From contig OZ244833.1 of NCBI GenBank assembly GCA_965220535.1, positions 3,968,001-4,032,000 of the forward strand: 64,000 bases of DNA, read 5' to 3'. The position numbers and the translations under genes are program-made. The notes below the pieces were generated by a model, which searched no databases, was not told the origin of the DNA, and saw only the letters and a list, made by a program, of their open reading frames with translations. Shown here piece by piece: positions 26,785 through 36,569 of this stretch (position 1 is the stretch's first letter; the number at the start of each line of letters is the position of its first letter). The DNA comes from HK1 sp965220535 (GTDB lineage Bacteria; Pseudomonadota; Gammaproteobacteria; HK1).

Positions 26785-29700
26785 CTATCGCTCTTGGACG
26801 ATATTGCCGGGACGCAGCTCGACCCCGGCGATCTTCGCGAATTCCTTCGCATCGAAGCCGGTATCGAACTCGATGTTGCCGGAAATCGTCAGGGCAACGG
26901 GGGCTTGGTCTTCGTGAAGCACCTTGCGCAGGTTATCCACGATGCTTTCGATAATGGAGGCGGTGACTTCGCGTTCTTGGAACCGTACGGTGACGGTGTT
27001 TTCTCCTTCGCCGATTTCGATTCGGACACCTTTGAATCGCGTACCGGGTTTGTCGCGAAAGCGATTGATCACGCCATAGACTCGATCCGTGGTATCTAAC
27101 GAGATTTGCTGCGATTGAAGCCGCGCGGGTTTGGCATCGTCGATTTGCACGGTCTTGTCACCGCTCGCCGGGATCTGAAAATCGTCTTTTTTCGTCGCTT
27201 CCCCGGCTTGTGCATAAACCAACAATCGGGCGGCTTGCGATCCGACTTCGAAAGCGCCTTTATAGGGAGTGCCGTCCTTTGGATTCGAACCATCCAGCGT
27301 GTAGAAAAGATCGGCTTTCGGGGTGCACTGAAGCGTGATCTTGCGTTTGTCGGCAGCGGGCTCGATTCGGTGGCGGATTTTCAAATCCGCAACCCAACGG
27401 ACCAGAGATCCGCTTTCGTACTGGCCGGTCGTATCCTTGACCAAGAAGTACAGCGTGCTCTCGGGGGTCGTGAAGTTATCAAGGTTATCCACCCGAGTGG
27501 AAGACTCGAGTTTCTCGGGTTTCGTGGAGTAGTAAACGACAGGACTCTCTCCGGCGTGGCGCGGAGTGATATTGAGAATGGCTTCGCCTGTTTCCGGAAG
27601 AGTTCTGATAAGAGTGATGTTGGCCGTGGATTTCTCCTTCGGGAACGGCCCTTTTTCTATATAACTGTCCTTGCCTAAGCGCCAGCGACCTTGTTTGAGC
27701 GCCTCTGCCTTCAAGGTATCCATGCCGCCGCTGCCGGGCATCCATGGCCATGCAGGATTGCTCTTGGCTCTGCCGACGACATCCCTCCACGGCGTTCGGC
27801 GATTGTCCTTGCCGGAAGGCCATAGATACTCTTCGGCCATCGCAAAGTACGAGGAGAAATCCTTTTGCAGATCGATGACCAGTTTGTAGCTGGCCTGTGG
27901 ACTGGCAAGCAGCGTTTCTATCTGCGCTTCCGCCGACTGATCTCCTTGTCCTAACCTCAGACCATTGTCGATGGTGACCGAGGTGAGAAGCTCTCGACTA
28001 TCAAGATCATCTGTTCTGCTCGGGAGGTAGATTTTGTTATATGCGGCAGAGAGCGCTTTTTCGAAGCGATCTTCCGATCCTTCCAAGCGATCACGGGCCT
28101 CTTCATAGAGCGTATCCCCGGGTTTCAGACGCTTGTGTATCTGCTCGACGGCGTAGAGCTCACGCAAGCGGTCCTCGACAGCGTCTGCAAGATGGCTATC
28201 TTGTCCGGTCAGGACTAGTAGGTTGTTTTTCTCTTGCTGGTAGTCGAAGAAATTCTGTAGTTCGCTGGAGGGTGTTTTTCCGTCAGGTTTGATAACTATA
28301 AGCAAGCGAGGACCGCTAAGTTTCAACTCGTCGAACTTGGGTAGAACCTTTACCTCCTGATACGCGTTGCGGCGATTGGGTTGGAGGATGCCGGTGAGCC
28401 GATTGATAAGTGCATCATCGATTTTCGGCTGAGGCGCTTCCCTCGCATTGCGCTCGATTTGTCGTGAAAGATTTTCCGTCTCCTTGACGAAGAAACGCAT
28501 TTCCTCACGGTGCAAATACCAAGCCTGTTCGCGCAAACGCTCGATGGCTTCGAGGAACTCGTCAGACTTTCGATTAGGAGCGGCCAGGTATTCGATAATT
28601 TCGCTTTTAGTGAGCCCAATACCCCCCCCCCCCCCCCCCCCCGCTCCGACAGAGCGGGACAAGGACGAGGCCAAGAGCAGCGTTAGAACTTGCGTCGCTG
28701 CATCGCTATCGAATTCATTGTCGACGGTTTCGGCGATAGCGTTTCCGTTGTCCGCAATATCCCGAGTGATAGCGGGAATCAACTTGGGTGCAATGCGCTC
28801 AATCTCGTCTTTGACCTGATTGTCGTTCAAGTCGAGATGTTGAGTGCCGATAAGAAATATATCGTCGGTTTCGCGTTGCGCGACGCTCTTTAATAATCGG
28901 GCAGTGAACTGCATAAGACCTCGCGTTTGACGAAAGCCTTCGTTTTCCTTGAACAGGGCAACCAAGTGTTTGAACGAGGGATGGAAAGGGTAGGTTTCTC
29001 GCACCTGTTCGGCGATTTGTTCCAAACTCGCAGCGATGATATAACCGCTGTCCTCGGCTTTCTTGACTTGCTGAGCGTATTCCTCGGCCACTTCGGAGAT
29101 AACGGCTTCGTCCGGTAATTCATCGATAAGACGCATCTTGAGAATTTCATAGATCTCGTTGCCGGCAAGTTGAACCGGCGTGATTGTCATTGCCTGTCGC
29201 CGGGTTTCTTGCTGCAGATTCGAGATGGCGTCGCCAAGCACCCTGGTTTGGGACTTATAACTGCCGGAGAGATTGGCGATGACGATACAGCAGTTCGGTA
29301 GTTCAAGCGCGGCACTCATCAAATTCCCGAGACTGTAGACGACCATATTCGCCAGCGTGCCTTGACCGATAATTTGCGTGCTGGCATTGTCGAGATAGGG
29401 TGGAATCTCGTCCAAAAGTATCAAGGTGGGCCGATCGCCGATGATCTCTTTCCATTTCGATTGGTCAACAGATTGGGGTCCGTTCACCCAGTTGGGCTTG
29501 ATGGCTTCTGTCTGCCCTAGCTGATCTGCGATTTCCCCCCAGATATAGTTGTCAGGATTGTTTCTACCGCTGAATGCCGCGACTCGTACACCCTCGAAGT
29601 CGATGCGAGCGTTGAGATCCGGAGTCAGAACCTTCGGACGAAGGTGAGAGTGCCGAGCGAGCAGCCCCAAAGCAACCATCGTATGCGTTTTTCCGCCTCC

Positions 29701-29928
29701 CATTGCTTGGGTAAGCTCGAAAACCGCTTGATCCGACTTGCCGGAGAGACGGAGCATGCCCTCTCGGAACAACTGCTCCATCCCGTAGGTCACATAGTTT
29801 CGAGAGAAAAACTCACGGCCGTCCCCCTCATCCTTGATCAGATCCGCCAGATTCTCGATGCTCTGGCTCATCCGATAATCATGGATGACGGGGTTGAAGC
29901 GACAGGCCTGTTTGATGGTCTTGAGCAT
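26785..29928 (-). CDS. Hma-type DUF499 ATPase (contains poly-G tract)
   Basis: A roughly 1047-residue AAA+-like ATPase of the DUF499 family. Walker A AMGGGKTHTM lies near residues 77-86, and Walker B TLILLDEIPPYLD near 166-178. The C-terminal part (VGSQAARLLVYAQAG and similar) looks beta-rich. I chose the start MLKTIKQACRF at 29928 because DUF499 proteins begin this way. An in-frame ATG at 30021 would bring the start to 28 bases from the sspA stop. Seven consecutive Gly codons near residues 430-436 come from 21 uninterrupted G's. Any change other than a multiple of three there truncates the protein to about 40 percent. Confidence 0.85.
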   Translation of the reverse strand: MLKTIKQACRFNPVIHDYRMSQSIENLADLIKDEGDGREFFSRNYVTYGMEQLFREGMLRLSGKSDQAVFELTQAMGGGKTHTMVALGLLARHSHLRPKVLTPDLNARIDFEGVRVAAFSGRNNPDNYIWGEIADQLGQTEAIKPNWVNGPQSVDQSKWKEIIGDRPTLILLDEIPPYLDNASTQIIGQGTLANMVVYSLGNLMSAALELPNCCIVIANLSGSYKSQTRVLGDAISNLQQETRRQAMTITPVQLAGNEIYEILKMRLIDELPDEAVISEVAEEYAQQVKKAEDSGYIIAASLEQIAEQVRETYPFHPSFKHLVALFKENEGFRQTRGLMQFTARLLKSVAQRETDDIFLIGTQHLDLNDNQVKDEIERIAPKLIPAITRDIADNGNAIAETVDNEFDSDAATQVLTLLLASSLSRSVGAGGGGGGGIGLTKSEIIEYLAAPNRKSDEFLEAIERLREQAWYLHREEMRFFVKETENLSRQIERNAREAPQPKIDDALINRLTGILQPNRRNAYQEVKVLPKFDELKLSGPRLLIVIKPDGKTPSSELQNFFDYQQEKNNLLVLTGQDSHLADAVEDRLRELYAVEQIHKRLKPGDTLYEEARDRLEGSEDRFEKALSAAYNKIYLPSRTDDLDSRELLTSVTIDNGLRLGQGDQSAEAQIETLLASPQASYKLVIDLQKDFSSYFAMAEEYLWPSGKDNRRTPWRDVVGRAKSNPAWPWMPGSGGMDTLKAEALKQGRWRLGKDSYIEKGPFPKEKSTANITLIRTLPETGEAILNITPRHAGESPVVYYSTKPEKLESSTRVDNLDNFTTPESTLYFLVKDTTGQYESGSLVRWVADLKIRHRIEPAADKRKITLQCTPKADLFYTLDGSNPKDGTPYKGAFEVGSQAARLLVYAQAGEATKKDDFQIPASGDKTVQIDDAKPARLQSQQISLDTTDRVYGVINRFRDKPGTRFKGVRIEIGEGENTVTVRFQEREVTASIIESIVDNLRKVLHEDQAPVALTISGNIEFDTGFDAKEFAKIAGVELRPGNIVQER
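28622..28642 (-). repeat. Homopolymer tract of 21 G (coding strand) in the DUF499 gene
   Basis: Twenty-one consecutive C on the plus strand, read as poly-G in the gene. At this length the downstream frame (IGLTKSEI) is correct. Long G tracts are classic slipped-strand switches. The exact length in an assembly is uncertain. Confidence 0.9.
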
Positions 29929-30049
29929 CACGAGCGTCTCGGTATCTTTAGGGTGGTGCGGGTGCCGAACATCGGGGTTTGTGACCACGATACCATGCTT
30001 CGGCCATCGATGGCGGCTCATCGGCGCCGCCGGTGGCGGGCGAGTTCTC

Positions 30050-31234
30050 TTAGGCGGAGCGTATTTGTCCGGATTTCGACAGCCGCTTCAAAGCCTCCTC
30101 GATTAACCCGAGGGCTTCTTCAACGTCTTGGTCGGTTGTGCCGAATCCAAGGCTGAAGCGGATCGATGATTCCGCTTCGTCGCCGTCCAGACCGATGGCT
30201 CTTAGAACGTGCGATGGTTCTGGGATGCCCGATGTGCAGGCCGAGCCTGTTGAGGCTGCGAGCTTTGGTTGTAAGGTGCTCAGTATTTCATGCGCCGCGA
30301 AACCCTTGAATTGAATGTTGGCATTTCCGGGGTGTCGGGCAGGTCCGGTTGGGCCGTTCAGCGAAATCGGCCATGGCAAGTTTTTCAATCCATCGATGAA
30401 AGTATCTCTGCGGCGGCGTAAATCCTTGCGTTTTTCTTGAGCGTCGTCCGTGGTGAGCAGATCCGCTGCGAAACCCATACCGACACAGAGAGGCACGGGT
30501 ATCGTTCCCGAGCGTAGACCGTTTTGTTGGCCGCCACCGTAAATCAGTGGTTCGATCCTATCCTGAATTTCTCTCGGAACGGAGACGGCTCCGATTCCCT
30601 TCGGACCATATATCTTGTGTGCGGATAGGCTGAGGATAGATCCTTGTGGCAAACCGCCGTCGGCATAGATTGCAATCGGCGCTTGTGCGGCGTCGCAATG
30701 GAGGATGGCGCCGCATCGATCGACAAGTCGGGAGATCTCTTGGGTATCTTGGATCGTACCGATTTCGCTGTTCACGACGCCGACCGAGATGGCGAGGACA
30801 TCCTCATCAAGCATATCGGTCAGGGTGCCAAGGTCGATGAACCCTTCGCGATCGACGGGTATCGATTGGACCGTGAAGCCGTACTGTCGCTCGAGAACGC
30901 CTCCGACCGCGAGCACACTTTTGTGTTCGATTGCGCTTAGCAAGATGCGGCGGCGATCGCTGCTGCTCGCGTGCCGCGCTAGTCCTAGCAGAGCGATATT
31001 GTTCGACTCGGTCGCACCTGATGTGAAGACGATCTCGTCCGCATCCACGCGAATCGACTGCGCGATGCGTTCCGCCGCCTTCTCGAGGGTCTGTGCAGAT
31101 ATCCACCCAAGAGAATGATCCGAGTGCGGGTTGCCGAATTGGAGGCTAAAATACGGGGTCATCTCGGCAAGAACGAGCGGGTCGACCGGTGTTGTCGCCT
31201 GGTGGTCGAAATAGATTTTTTCTCCGATTTTCAT
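30050..31234 (-). CDS. sspA: Cysteine desulfurase SspA/DndA (phosphorothioation sulfur donor)
   Basis: A 394-residue class V aminotransferase-fold cysteine desulfurase. It has the PLP lysine in LSAHKIYGPKG (about residue 206), the cofactor His and Asp in AIEHKS and HCDAAQAP, and the catalytic cysteine in TGSACTSGIPEP (about residue 334). It removes sulfur from cysteine and passes it as a persulfide to the SspD-type enzyme for insertion into the DNA backbone. It lies back to back with sspB, an arrangement I recall from Vibrio sspA-sspBCD. Downstream, on the same strand, come the Hma genes. A housekeeping IscS would sit with iscU/iscA, which are absent here. Confidence 0.9.
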   Translation of the reverse strand: MKIGEKIYFDHQATTPVDPLVLAEMTPYFSLQFGNPHSDHSLGWISAQTLEKAAERIAQSIRVDADEIVFTSGATESNNIALLGLARHASSSDRRRILLSAIEHKSVLAVGGVLERQYGFTVQSIPVDREGFIDLGTLTDMLDEDVLAISVGVVNSEIGTIQDTQEISRLVDRCGAILHCDAAQAPIAIYADGGLPQGSILSLSAHKIYGPKGIGAVSVPREIQDRIEPLIYGGGQQNGLRSGTIPVPLCVGMGFAADLLTTDDAQEKRKDLRRRRDTFIDGLKNLPWPISLNGPTGPARHPGNANIQFKGFAAHEILSTLQPKLAASTGSACTSGIPEPSHVLRAIGLDGDEAESSIRFSLGFGTTDQDVEEALGLIEEALKRLSKSGQIRSA

Positions 31235-31364
31235 TGCAATATCAGTATGTTGTGCGTGCTGTCCCGATCATGTCAGATGTCAGCGTGCTTTTAGCGGCAT
31301 CTCCGGTCTTCGTTGACCACCGCCCGCGTTGACTTGGAAGCATCATACAGGAGCCGGGAAGGGC

Positions 31365-32330
31365 ATGGTACGAGGACTGCTATACGACGAGGATTACAAC
31401 CCGCAGTTTTCGGGCCACGAAACCTTCCCGTTGCGTTATGGGTGGCTGAAAAAGGCCTTCGACCGAGTGGTGGAGACCGAGGAACAATCGGAGAACAGAC
31501 TCGCCTGTTGGGGTGACGATGCCATTGCTCAATTCGGCGTTGGCAAGAATATGGTTGCATCGATGCGTCATTGGGCAAAGGCCGCCCGCATTATCATCGA
31601 GGAGCCCGTATCCAATTCAGTTCGAACCACCGAACTCGGCCGTCGGCTGTTCGGGCCGAAAGGGCTTGACCCCTATATGGAGCACCCGGCAACGCTGTGG
31701 CTGATACATTGGCAGTTGGCGGCTCGCGGAGACAAGACGACGACTTGGTTTTGGGCCTTCAACCACTATCCCGCAGTTACCTTCGAGCGGGACGGGTTGA
31801 TCAAGAAACTCGACCGTCTGGTGAAAGATCGGAACTGGTCGAGGGTTGCCAATGCGACGATCAAGAACGATGTCGCCTGTTTTATCCGCACTTATGTCGC
31901 GCGGTCGCCATCCGGGAAGACGGGGCACGACGACGCGCTCGAATCGCCGCTGACGGAACTCGGTTTGATCAAAGCCATCGGCAAGGAGGATGGATTTCGG
32001 TTCGTGCGCGGCCCGAAGTCGACTCTGGGCGACGGTGTTTTCGCGTATGCTCTGGTCGATTTTTGGTCCCGCGATGCGCCGAACGCGGCGACGCTATCCT
32101 TCGAGGCCATCGCGCATGCGCCGGGCGGGCCGGGTCGTGTATTTCAGCTCGACGAAAACGACGTCGTCGACCGCCTTGCCAAGATCGACGATGCGACCGG
32201 CGGCAAGTTCCGATGGTCCGAGACGGCAGGCCTCAAACAGGTCATTCGTACCGCCGAAGTCGATGAGGATTCCGCACTGCTTTGGGTTCGGCAAGATTAC
32301 GGTGAGTCTCCTGGAAGAGAAGCCGCCTGA
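31365..32330 (+). CDS. sspB: DNA phosphorothioation nickase SspB (DUF4007)
   Basis: A 321-residue DUF4007 protein, recognised from QFSGHETFPLRYGWLKKAFD close to the N-terminus and from WGDDAIAQFGVGKNMVASMRHW. Its homologue SspB nicks DNA as a step of single-stranded phosphorothioation. I prefer ATG 31365, preceded by GGGAAGGGC, over an in-frame start at 31329. The stop shares a base with the sspC start (TGATG). The 130-base gap to sspA should hold a divergent promoter pair. Confidence 0.87.
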   Translation: MVRGLLYDEDYNPQFSGHETFPLRYGWLKKAFDRVVETEEQSENRLACWGDDAIAQFGVGKNMVASMRHWAKAARIIIEEPVSNSVRTTELGRRLFGPKGLDPYMEHPATLWLIHWQLAARGDKTTTWFWAFNHYPAVTFERDGLIKKLDRLVKDRNWSRVANATIKNDVACFIRTYVARSPSGKTGHDDALESPLTELGLIKAIGKEDGFRFVRGPKSTLGDGVFAYALVDFWSRDAPNAATLSFEAIAHAPGGPGRVFQLDENDVVDRLAKIDDATGGKFRWSETAGLKQVIRTAEVDEDSALLWVRQDYGESPGREAA

Positions 32331-35300
32331 TGACCCTGAACGAGCATGTCCGCGTTGCCCGCCGGTTCCTGAGATCGGTCCGTATCGACTCCGATCTCGG
32401 CGATGCCGCAGCCCTCGAAGGTTTCGTTTGTCCGCAGTCCTTTGCCGATATCCTCGAAACGATGGCACGCCATGTCTCCGAGACCGGGCAAGGTGCGTTC
32501 ACTTGGACCGGTCCCTATGGCGGAGGCAAATCGAGCCTTGTCGTTTCCTTGAGCGCCTTGTTGAACGGTAAGGAAGCGGCCAAGGTCTTCGGTAAAAGGC
32601 TGACGAAGACTGTCCACAGTGCACTGCCCATAGGAAAAAAGGGATGGCGTGTTCTTCCGGTCGTTGCGCGACGAGATGATCCCATCGCCGTCATCGGTGA
32701 AGCCGCGAAGCGAACCGGGCTTGTATCGCGACAGCCGCGCGGGGGGTGGACCGAGAGCAAGTTGATCGCCGCACTGATGGATGCGGCCGCGCAGAAGCCG
32801 AAAACACACGGCGGGCTCATCCTGTTCATCGACGAGATGGGCAAGTTTTTGGAAGCCGCCGCGCAAGACGGTTCCGATATCTTCATCCTCCAACAGCTCG
32901 CCGAAGCCGCTTCGCGCAGCAACGGGCGTTTCTTGTTCGTAGGCGTGTTGCACCAAGCCTTCGAGGAATACGCCCATCGCCTCTCCCACGAAGTGCGCGA
33001 TGAATGGGCGAAGATCCAAGGTCGCTTCATCGACCTCATCGTCAACACCGCCGGCGAGGAACAGATCGACCTGATTTCCCGCGCGATCGAGAGCGGTCGT
33101 CGTCCGAAGAATCCAAGCCGGCCCGCGACCACCGTGGCCGGTGTCATGCGCCGGGATCGCGCTGCCGATATCAAACGACTTGCCGCCACGATAGAGGCCT
33201 GCTGGCCGTTGCACCCCGTCGTGGCATGTCTGTTGGGGCCGATTTCGCGGCGGCGCTTCGGTCAGAACCAACGAAGCATCTTCGGCTTCCTCAATTCATC
33301 CGAACCTTATGGTTTTCAGGATTTCCTGAACCATACCGGAGTCGAGGAGTTGTACGGCCCGGAACGGCTTTGGGATTACCTGCGCGCAAATATCGAACCC
33401 TCCATCCTCGCTTCCCCCGACGGCCACCGGTGGGCCTTGGCGGCGGAAGCGATCGAGCGCTGCGAGGCCGTCGGCGGCGACGCCTTGCACATCGCTTTGC
33501 TGAAAACAATCGCGGTTATCGATCTGTTCAAGGAACGCTCGGGCCTCGTTGCGAGTTCCGATTTGCTGCGTATTTGCTTCCCTGAAACTCCCGTCAATAC
33601 ACTCAAAAAAGCATTGTCGCAACTGGACGCATGGTCTTTCACCATCTTCAAGAAGTTCTTGGGCGCTCGCGCCATATTCGCCGGCAGCGACTTCGATATT
33701 GATGCAGCGGTGCGCACCGCGCTCGACGAGATCGGAGAGATCGATTTCAAGGAACTCAAGACGCTCGCCGGACTACAGCCGATCTTGGGGAAGCGCCACT
33801 ACCACGAGACAGGTGCGCTGCGTTGGTTCGACGTCAACATCGTTCCGCTCAAAGATATCGTTGAATTCGCTGCCGGCTTCGAAGCGACGAACGGCGCGAT
33901 CGGACAGTTCCTGCTGGCCATCCCCACCGCAGGGGAAAGCGAAGACCAAGCCGAGGGTCTTTGCTGCGAGGCGGCGCGTTCTAGCGACGCATGGGATATC
34001 GTTGTCGGGATCTCAAAAAAATCATGGGCCGTCGTACCGCTTGCGCGCGAGTTGCTCGCCCTCGACAGCGTCAGCAACGATCACCCCGAACTCGCCGGCG
34101 ATCCCGTAGCCCGGCGGGAGGTCTCCGCCCGTCTTGCGGCGTTGCAGTCGCTGCTCGAGGCCGAGCTGCACAAAGCCTTCGACGATGCGTTGTGGTTCCG
34201 CAAGGCTCATCAGAAGAAACGACTTAGACAGGCTGACCTGAACGGGATTGCCTCTGACCTGGCAGATCGCCGTTTCAATCAGTCGCCCCGCCTGCACAAC
34301 GAATTGCTCAATCGACAGAGGCCGTCAGTCAGCGCCGTTGCGGCGCGGAATAATCTGTTGCGGCGTATGGTTTTGAACGAAGGCAAGCAGCGACTCGGTA
34401 TCGAGGGTTTTCCCGCCGAGGGCGGATTGTTCGATTCCATGCTGGGGGCAACTGGCCTTTATGCGAAAGGGGGAAGGGGGGAGGTGTGGCGCTTCGAATC
34501 ACCGTCAAAGAGCGGAAAGGATCCATGTCACCTAGCACCGTTGTGGCAAAAGGCGCTTGGTTATATGAAAAAGCATGCCCGCCGCACGGTCCCGCTCTCC
34601 GAGTTGTTCGACGAATGGCGCAAACCACCCTTCGGCGTAAAAGACGGGATGATGCCGCTTCTCTGTGTGGCCTTCGTGCTATCGCAGCGCGACAAGATCG
34701 CCATCTACCGCAACGGAATATTCCGGGCGAAGCTCGATGACGTGGATGTGGACTACCTTGTCAAGGACCCGTCCTTCATCCAGCTGCGCTGGATGGACCT
34801 CGATGGTGTCGCGCGCCGATTGTTGTCGAGCATGGCGGAGGTCGTTCGCGATCTCGACAAGACGAACGACTTGGTGCATTTGGAGCCGATCGATGTCGGC
34901 CGCGGACTCGTCGCTATCTACGACAGGCTTCCGAAGTGGACCGAGCGGACGATGCGGCTATCATCCAATGCCGCAAACATCCGCAGCCTGTTCAAAAGTG
35001 CGCACGATCCGAACAAATTCCTCTTCGACGATATTCCGGGAACGCTCGGGGAAAACATTTCGCTTGCCGACGAAGAAGATTTGCGCCGCGTTATCGGCAG
35101 CGTCCGCGAGGGGCTCGAGGAACTGATACAGGCGTACCCGTCCATGCTGCGTCGCTTGCGCGATCTCATGCTTGCGGAGCTGTTGGTTCCGAATGTCTCG
35201 CCGCAATCGCTGGCGGAATTGCGCGCCCGCGCCGAGAATATCAGACAGCTCGCCGGGGACTTCCGGCTCGAGGCCTTTGTCGGCCGTCTGTCGCAGTACG

Positions 35301-35713
35301 ATGGCTCGGAAGAGAGTTTCGAAGGAATCGCCAGCCTTGCCGCCAACAAGCCGCCCCGCGATTGGGTCGATCCCGACCTCGATCAGACCACCATCGAGCT
35401 CGCCGACATGGCACAGAAGTTCCTGCGGGCGGAGACATACGCGCGGGTCAAGGGTCGCCCCGACAAGCGACAGGCGATGGCTGTCGTGATCGGCATCGAT
35501 GGTCGGCCGGCACCGCTGCTCGAGGAATTCGACATCGCCGACACCGACCGCGCCGCCGTCGATGACATCATCAAGCGCGTTGTCGCTATACTGGACAAAG
35601 CCGATTCCGACAACCGCAGCATCATTCTGGCAGCGCTGGCGGAACTCAGCACCCGCTATATGAAAGAACCCCCGCCCACTCGCAAGAACAGGAAAAGAAG
35701 AGTCGCCTCTTGA
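32330..35713 (+). CDS. sspC: Phosphorothioation ATPase SspC
   Basis: A 1127-residue protein with an N-terminal P-loop ATPase: Walker A GPYGGGKSS near residues 60-68 and Walker B LILFIDEMGKFLE near 163-175. A long helical remainder carries no further recognisable domain, and the C-terminus is basic (RKNRKRR). In SspABCD systems SspC is the ATPase that drives the sulfur-modification machinery together with SspB and SspD. It overlaps sspB by one base, and its stop overlaps the TTG start of sspD, so all three are coupled. Confidence 0.87.
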   Translation: MTLNEHVRVARRFLRSVRIDSDLGDAAALEGFVCPQSFADILETMARHVSETGQGAFTWTGPYGGGKSSLVVSLSALLNGKEAAKVFGKRLTKTVHSALPIGKKGWRVLPVVARRDDPIAVIGEAAKRTGLVSRQPRGGWTESKLIAALMDAAAQKPKTHGGLILFIDEMGKFLEAAAQDGSDIFILQQLAEAASRSNGRFLFVGVLHQAFEEYAHRLSHEVRDEWAKIQGRFIDLIVNTAGEEQIDLISRAIESGRRPKNPSRPATTVAGVMRRDRAADIKRLAATIEACWPLHPVVACLLGPISRRRFGQNQRSIFGFLNSSEPYGFQDFLNHTGVEELYGPERLWDYLRANIEPSILASPDGHRWALAAEAIERCEAVGGDALHIALLKTIAVIDLFKERSGLVASSDLLRICFPETPVNTLKKALSQLDAWSFTIFKKFLGARAIFAGSDFDIDAAVRTALDEIGEIDFKELKTLAGLQPILGKRHYHETGALRWFDVNIVPLKDIVEFAAGFEATNGAIGQFLLAIPTAGESEDQAEGLCCEAARSSDAWDIVVGISKKSWAVVPLARELLALDSVSNDHPELAGDPVARREVSARLAALQSLLEAELHKAFDDALWFRKAHQKKRLRQADLNGIASDLADRRFNQSPRLHNELLNRQRPSVSAVAARNNLLRRMVLNEGKQRLGIEGFPAEGGLFDSMLGATGLYAKGGRGEVWRFESPSKSGKDPCHLAPLWQKALGYMKKHARRTVPLSELFDEWRKPPFGVKDGMMPLLCVAFVLSQRDKIAIYRNGIFRAKLDDVDVDYLVKDPSFIQLRWMDLDGVARRLLSSMAEVVRDLDKTNDLVHLEPIDVGRGLVAIYDRLPKWTERTMRLSSNAANIRSLFKSAHDPNKFLFDDIPGTLGENISLADEEDLRRVIGSVREGLEELIQAYPSMLRRLRDLMLAELLVPNVSPQSLAELRARAENIRQLAGDFRLEAFVGRLSQYDGSEESFEGIASLAANKPPRDWVDPDLDQTTIELADMAQKFLRAETYARVKGRPDKRQAMAVVIGIDGRPAPLLEEFDIADTDRAAVDDIIKRVVAILDKADSDNRSIILAALAELSTRYMKEPPPTRKNRKRRVAS

Positions 35714-36549
35714 CTACCGACACCGTCAAACATGTACTTGGCCTTTCCGGCGGGCGCGACAGCGCAGCGCTTGCCGTATTCATGCGGCAACATCACCCCG
35801 ATCGGGATATCGAATATTTCTTTACCGATACGGGCAAGGAATTGCCGGAAGTGTACGAATATCTGGGGCGACTCGAAGGCTTCCTCGGCAAACCGATCTT
35901 GCGCTTGAACCCCGACCGCGATTTTGATTTCTGGCTCAAGCAATACAACGATTTTCTACCATCGCCACAGGCGCGCTGGTGTACACGGCAGCTCAAACTA
36001 CGCCCGTTCGAGCACTGGCTTCGACCGCTGTTGGCAGATGGAATCACCGTCCACAGTTATGTCGCGATCCGCAGCGACGAGGAATACCGCGAAGGCTATT
36101 CGTCCAAGCACGACCGCCTCATTGTCAGCCTGCCATTCAAGACAGCAGGCATCGACAAAGCCGGTGTGCTTGAGATTCTCGACGGAGCAGGACTCGGCCT
36201 GCCGAAATACTATTCTTGGCGCACGCGCAGCGGCTGCACCTTCTGCTTCTTCCAGCAGAAGATCGAATGGGTGCGCCTCAAGGAAGAACACCCCGAGGCC
36301 TTCGCCGAAGCCAAGGCGTATGAGAAAGACGCCATCGAACACGGCTCGCCCTTCACTTGGAGCCAAGGCGAGTCACTGGAAGAACTGGAACAACCGGATC
36401 GCGTCGCACAGATCAGGCAAGATCATGACCGGCGGCTCACCCGCCTGCGCTCGAAAGTCCAGCCGAACCCGCTACGACCGGACCTTGAGCCGTTGGATAT
36501 TGATGACTTGTATGGCAAGGCCAAGGCTTGTCTTGCGTGTCATAAATAG
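35710..36549 (+). CDS. sspD: PAPS reductase-like phosphorothioation enzyme SspD (DndC-like)
   Basis: A 279-residue PP-loop protein with the ATP-pyrophosphatase motif LSGGRDSAALAVF at residues 11-23. It has a RWCTRQLKLRPFEHWL segment typical of PAPS reductase and DndC relatives. Cysteine pairs CTFC (about 176-179) and CLAC (near the C-terminus) could hold metal, an Fe-S cluster or transferred sulfur. It is expected to activate the DNA phosphate with ATP and accept sulfur from SspA. Start is TTG at 35710 overlapping the sspC stop. The stop lies 20 bases from the end of the convergent H-type gene. Confidence 0.9.
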   Translation: MTTDTVKHVLGLSGGRDSAALAVFMRQHHPDRDIEYFFTDTGKELPEVYEYLGRLEGFLGKPILRLNPDRDFDFWLKQYNDFLPSPQARWCTRQLKLRPFEHWLRPLLADGITVHSYVAIRSDEEYREGYSSKHDRLIVSLPFKTAGIDKAGVLEILDGAGLGLPKYYSWRTRSGCTFCFFQQKIEWVRLKEEHPEAFAEAKAYEKDAIEHGSPFTWSQGESLEELEQPDRVAQIRQDHDRRLTRLRSKVQPNPLRPDLEPLDIDDLYGKAKACLACHK

Positions 36550-36569
36550 ACTCTTACCTTAACAGGATA

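Noticed and set aside
27106..27678. 190-codon plus-strand frame opposite DUF499
   Set aside because: Shadow frame; the DUF499 protein is continuous on the other strand.
28622..28642. Assembly gap filler or sequencing artefact
   Set aside because: Not dismissed entirely, but the length of 21 keeps the gene exactly in frame with a good protein on both sides, which favours a real tract.
32297..33271. 324-codon minus-strand frame opposite sspC
   Set aside because: Covers the Walker A and B region of SspC in antisense; no independent motifs.
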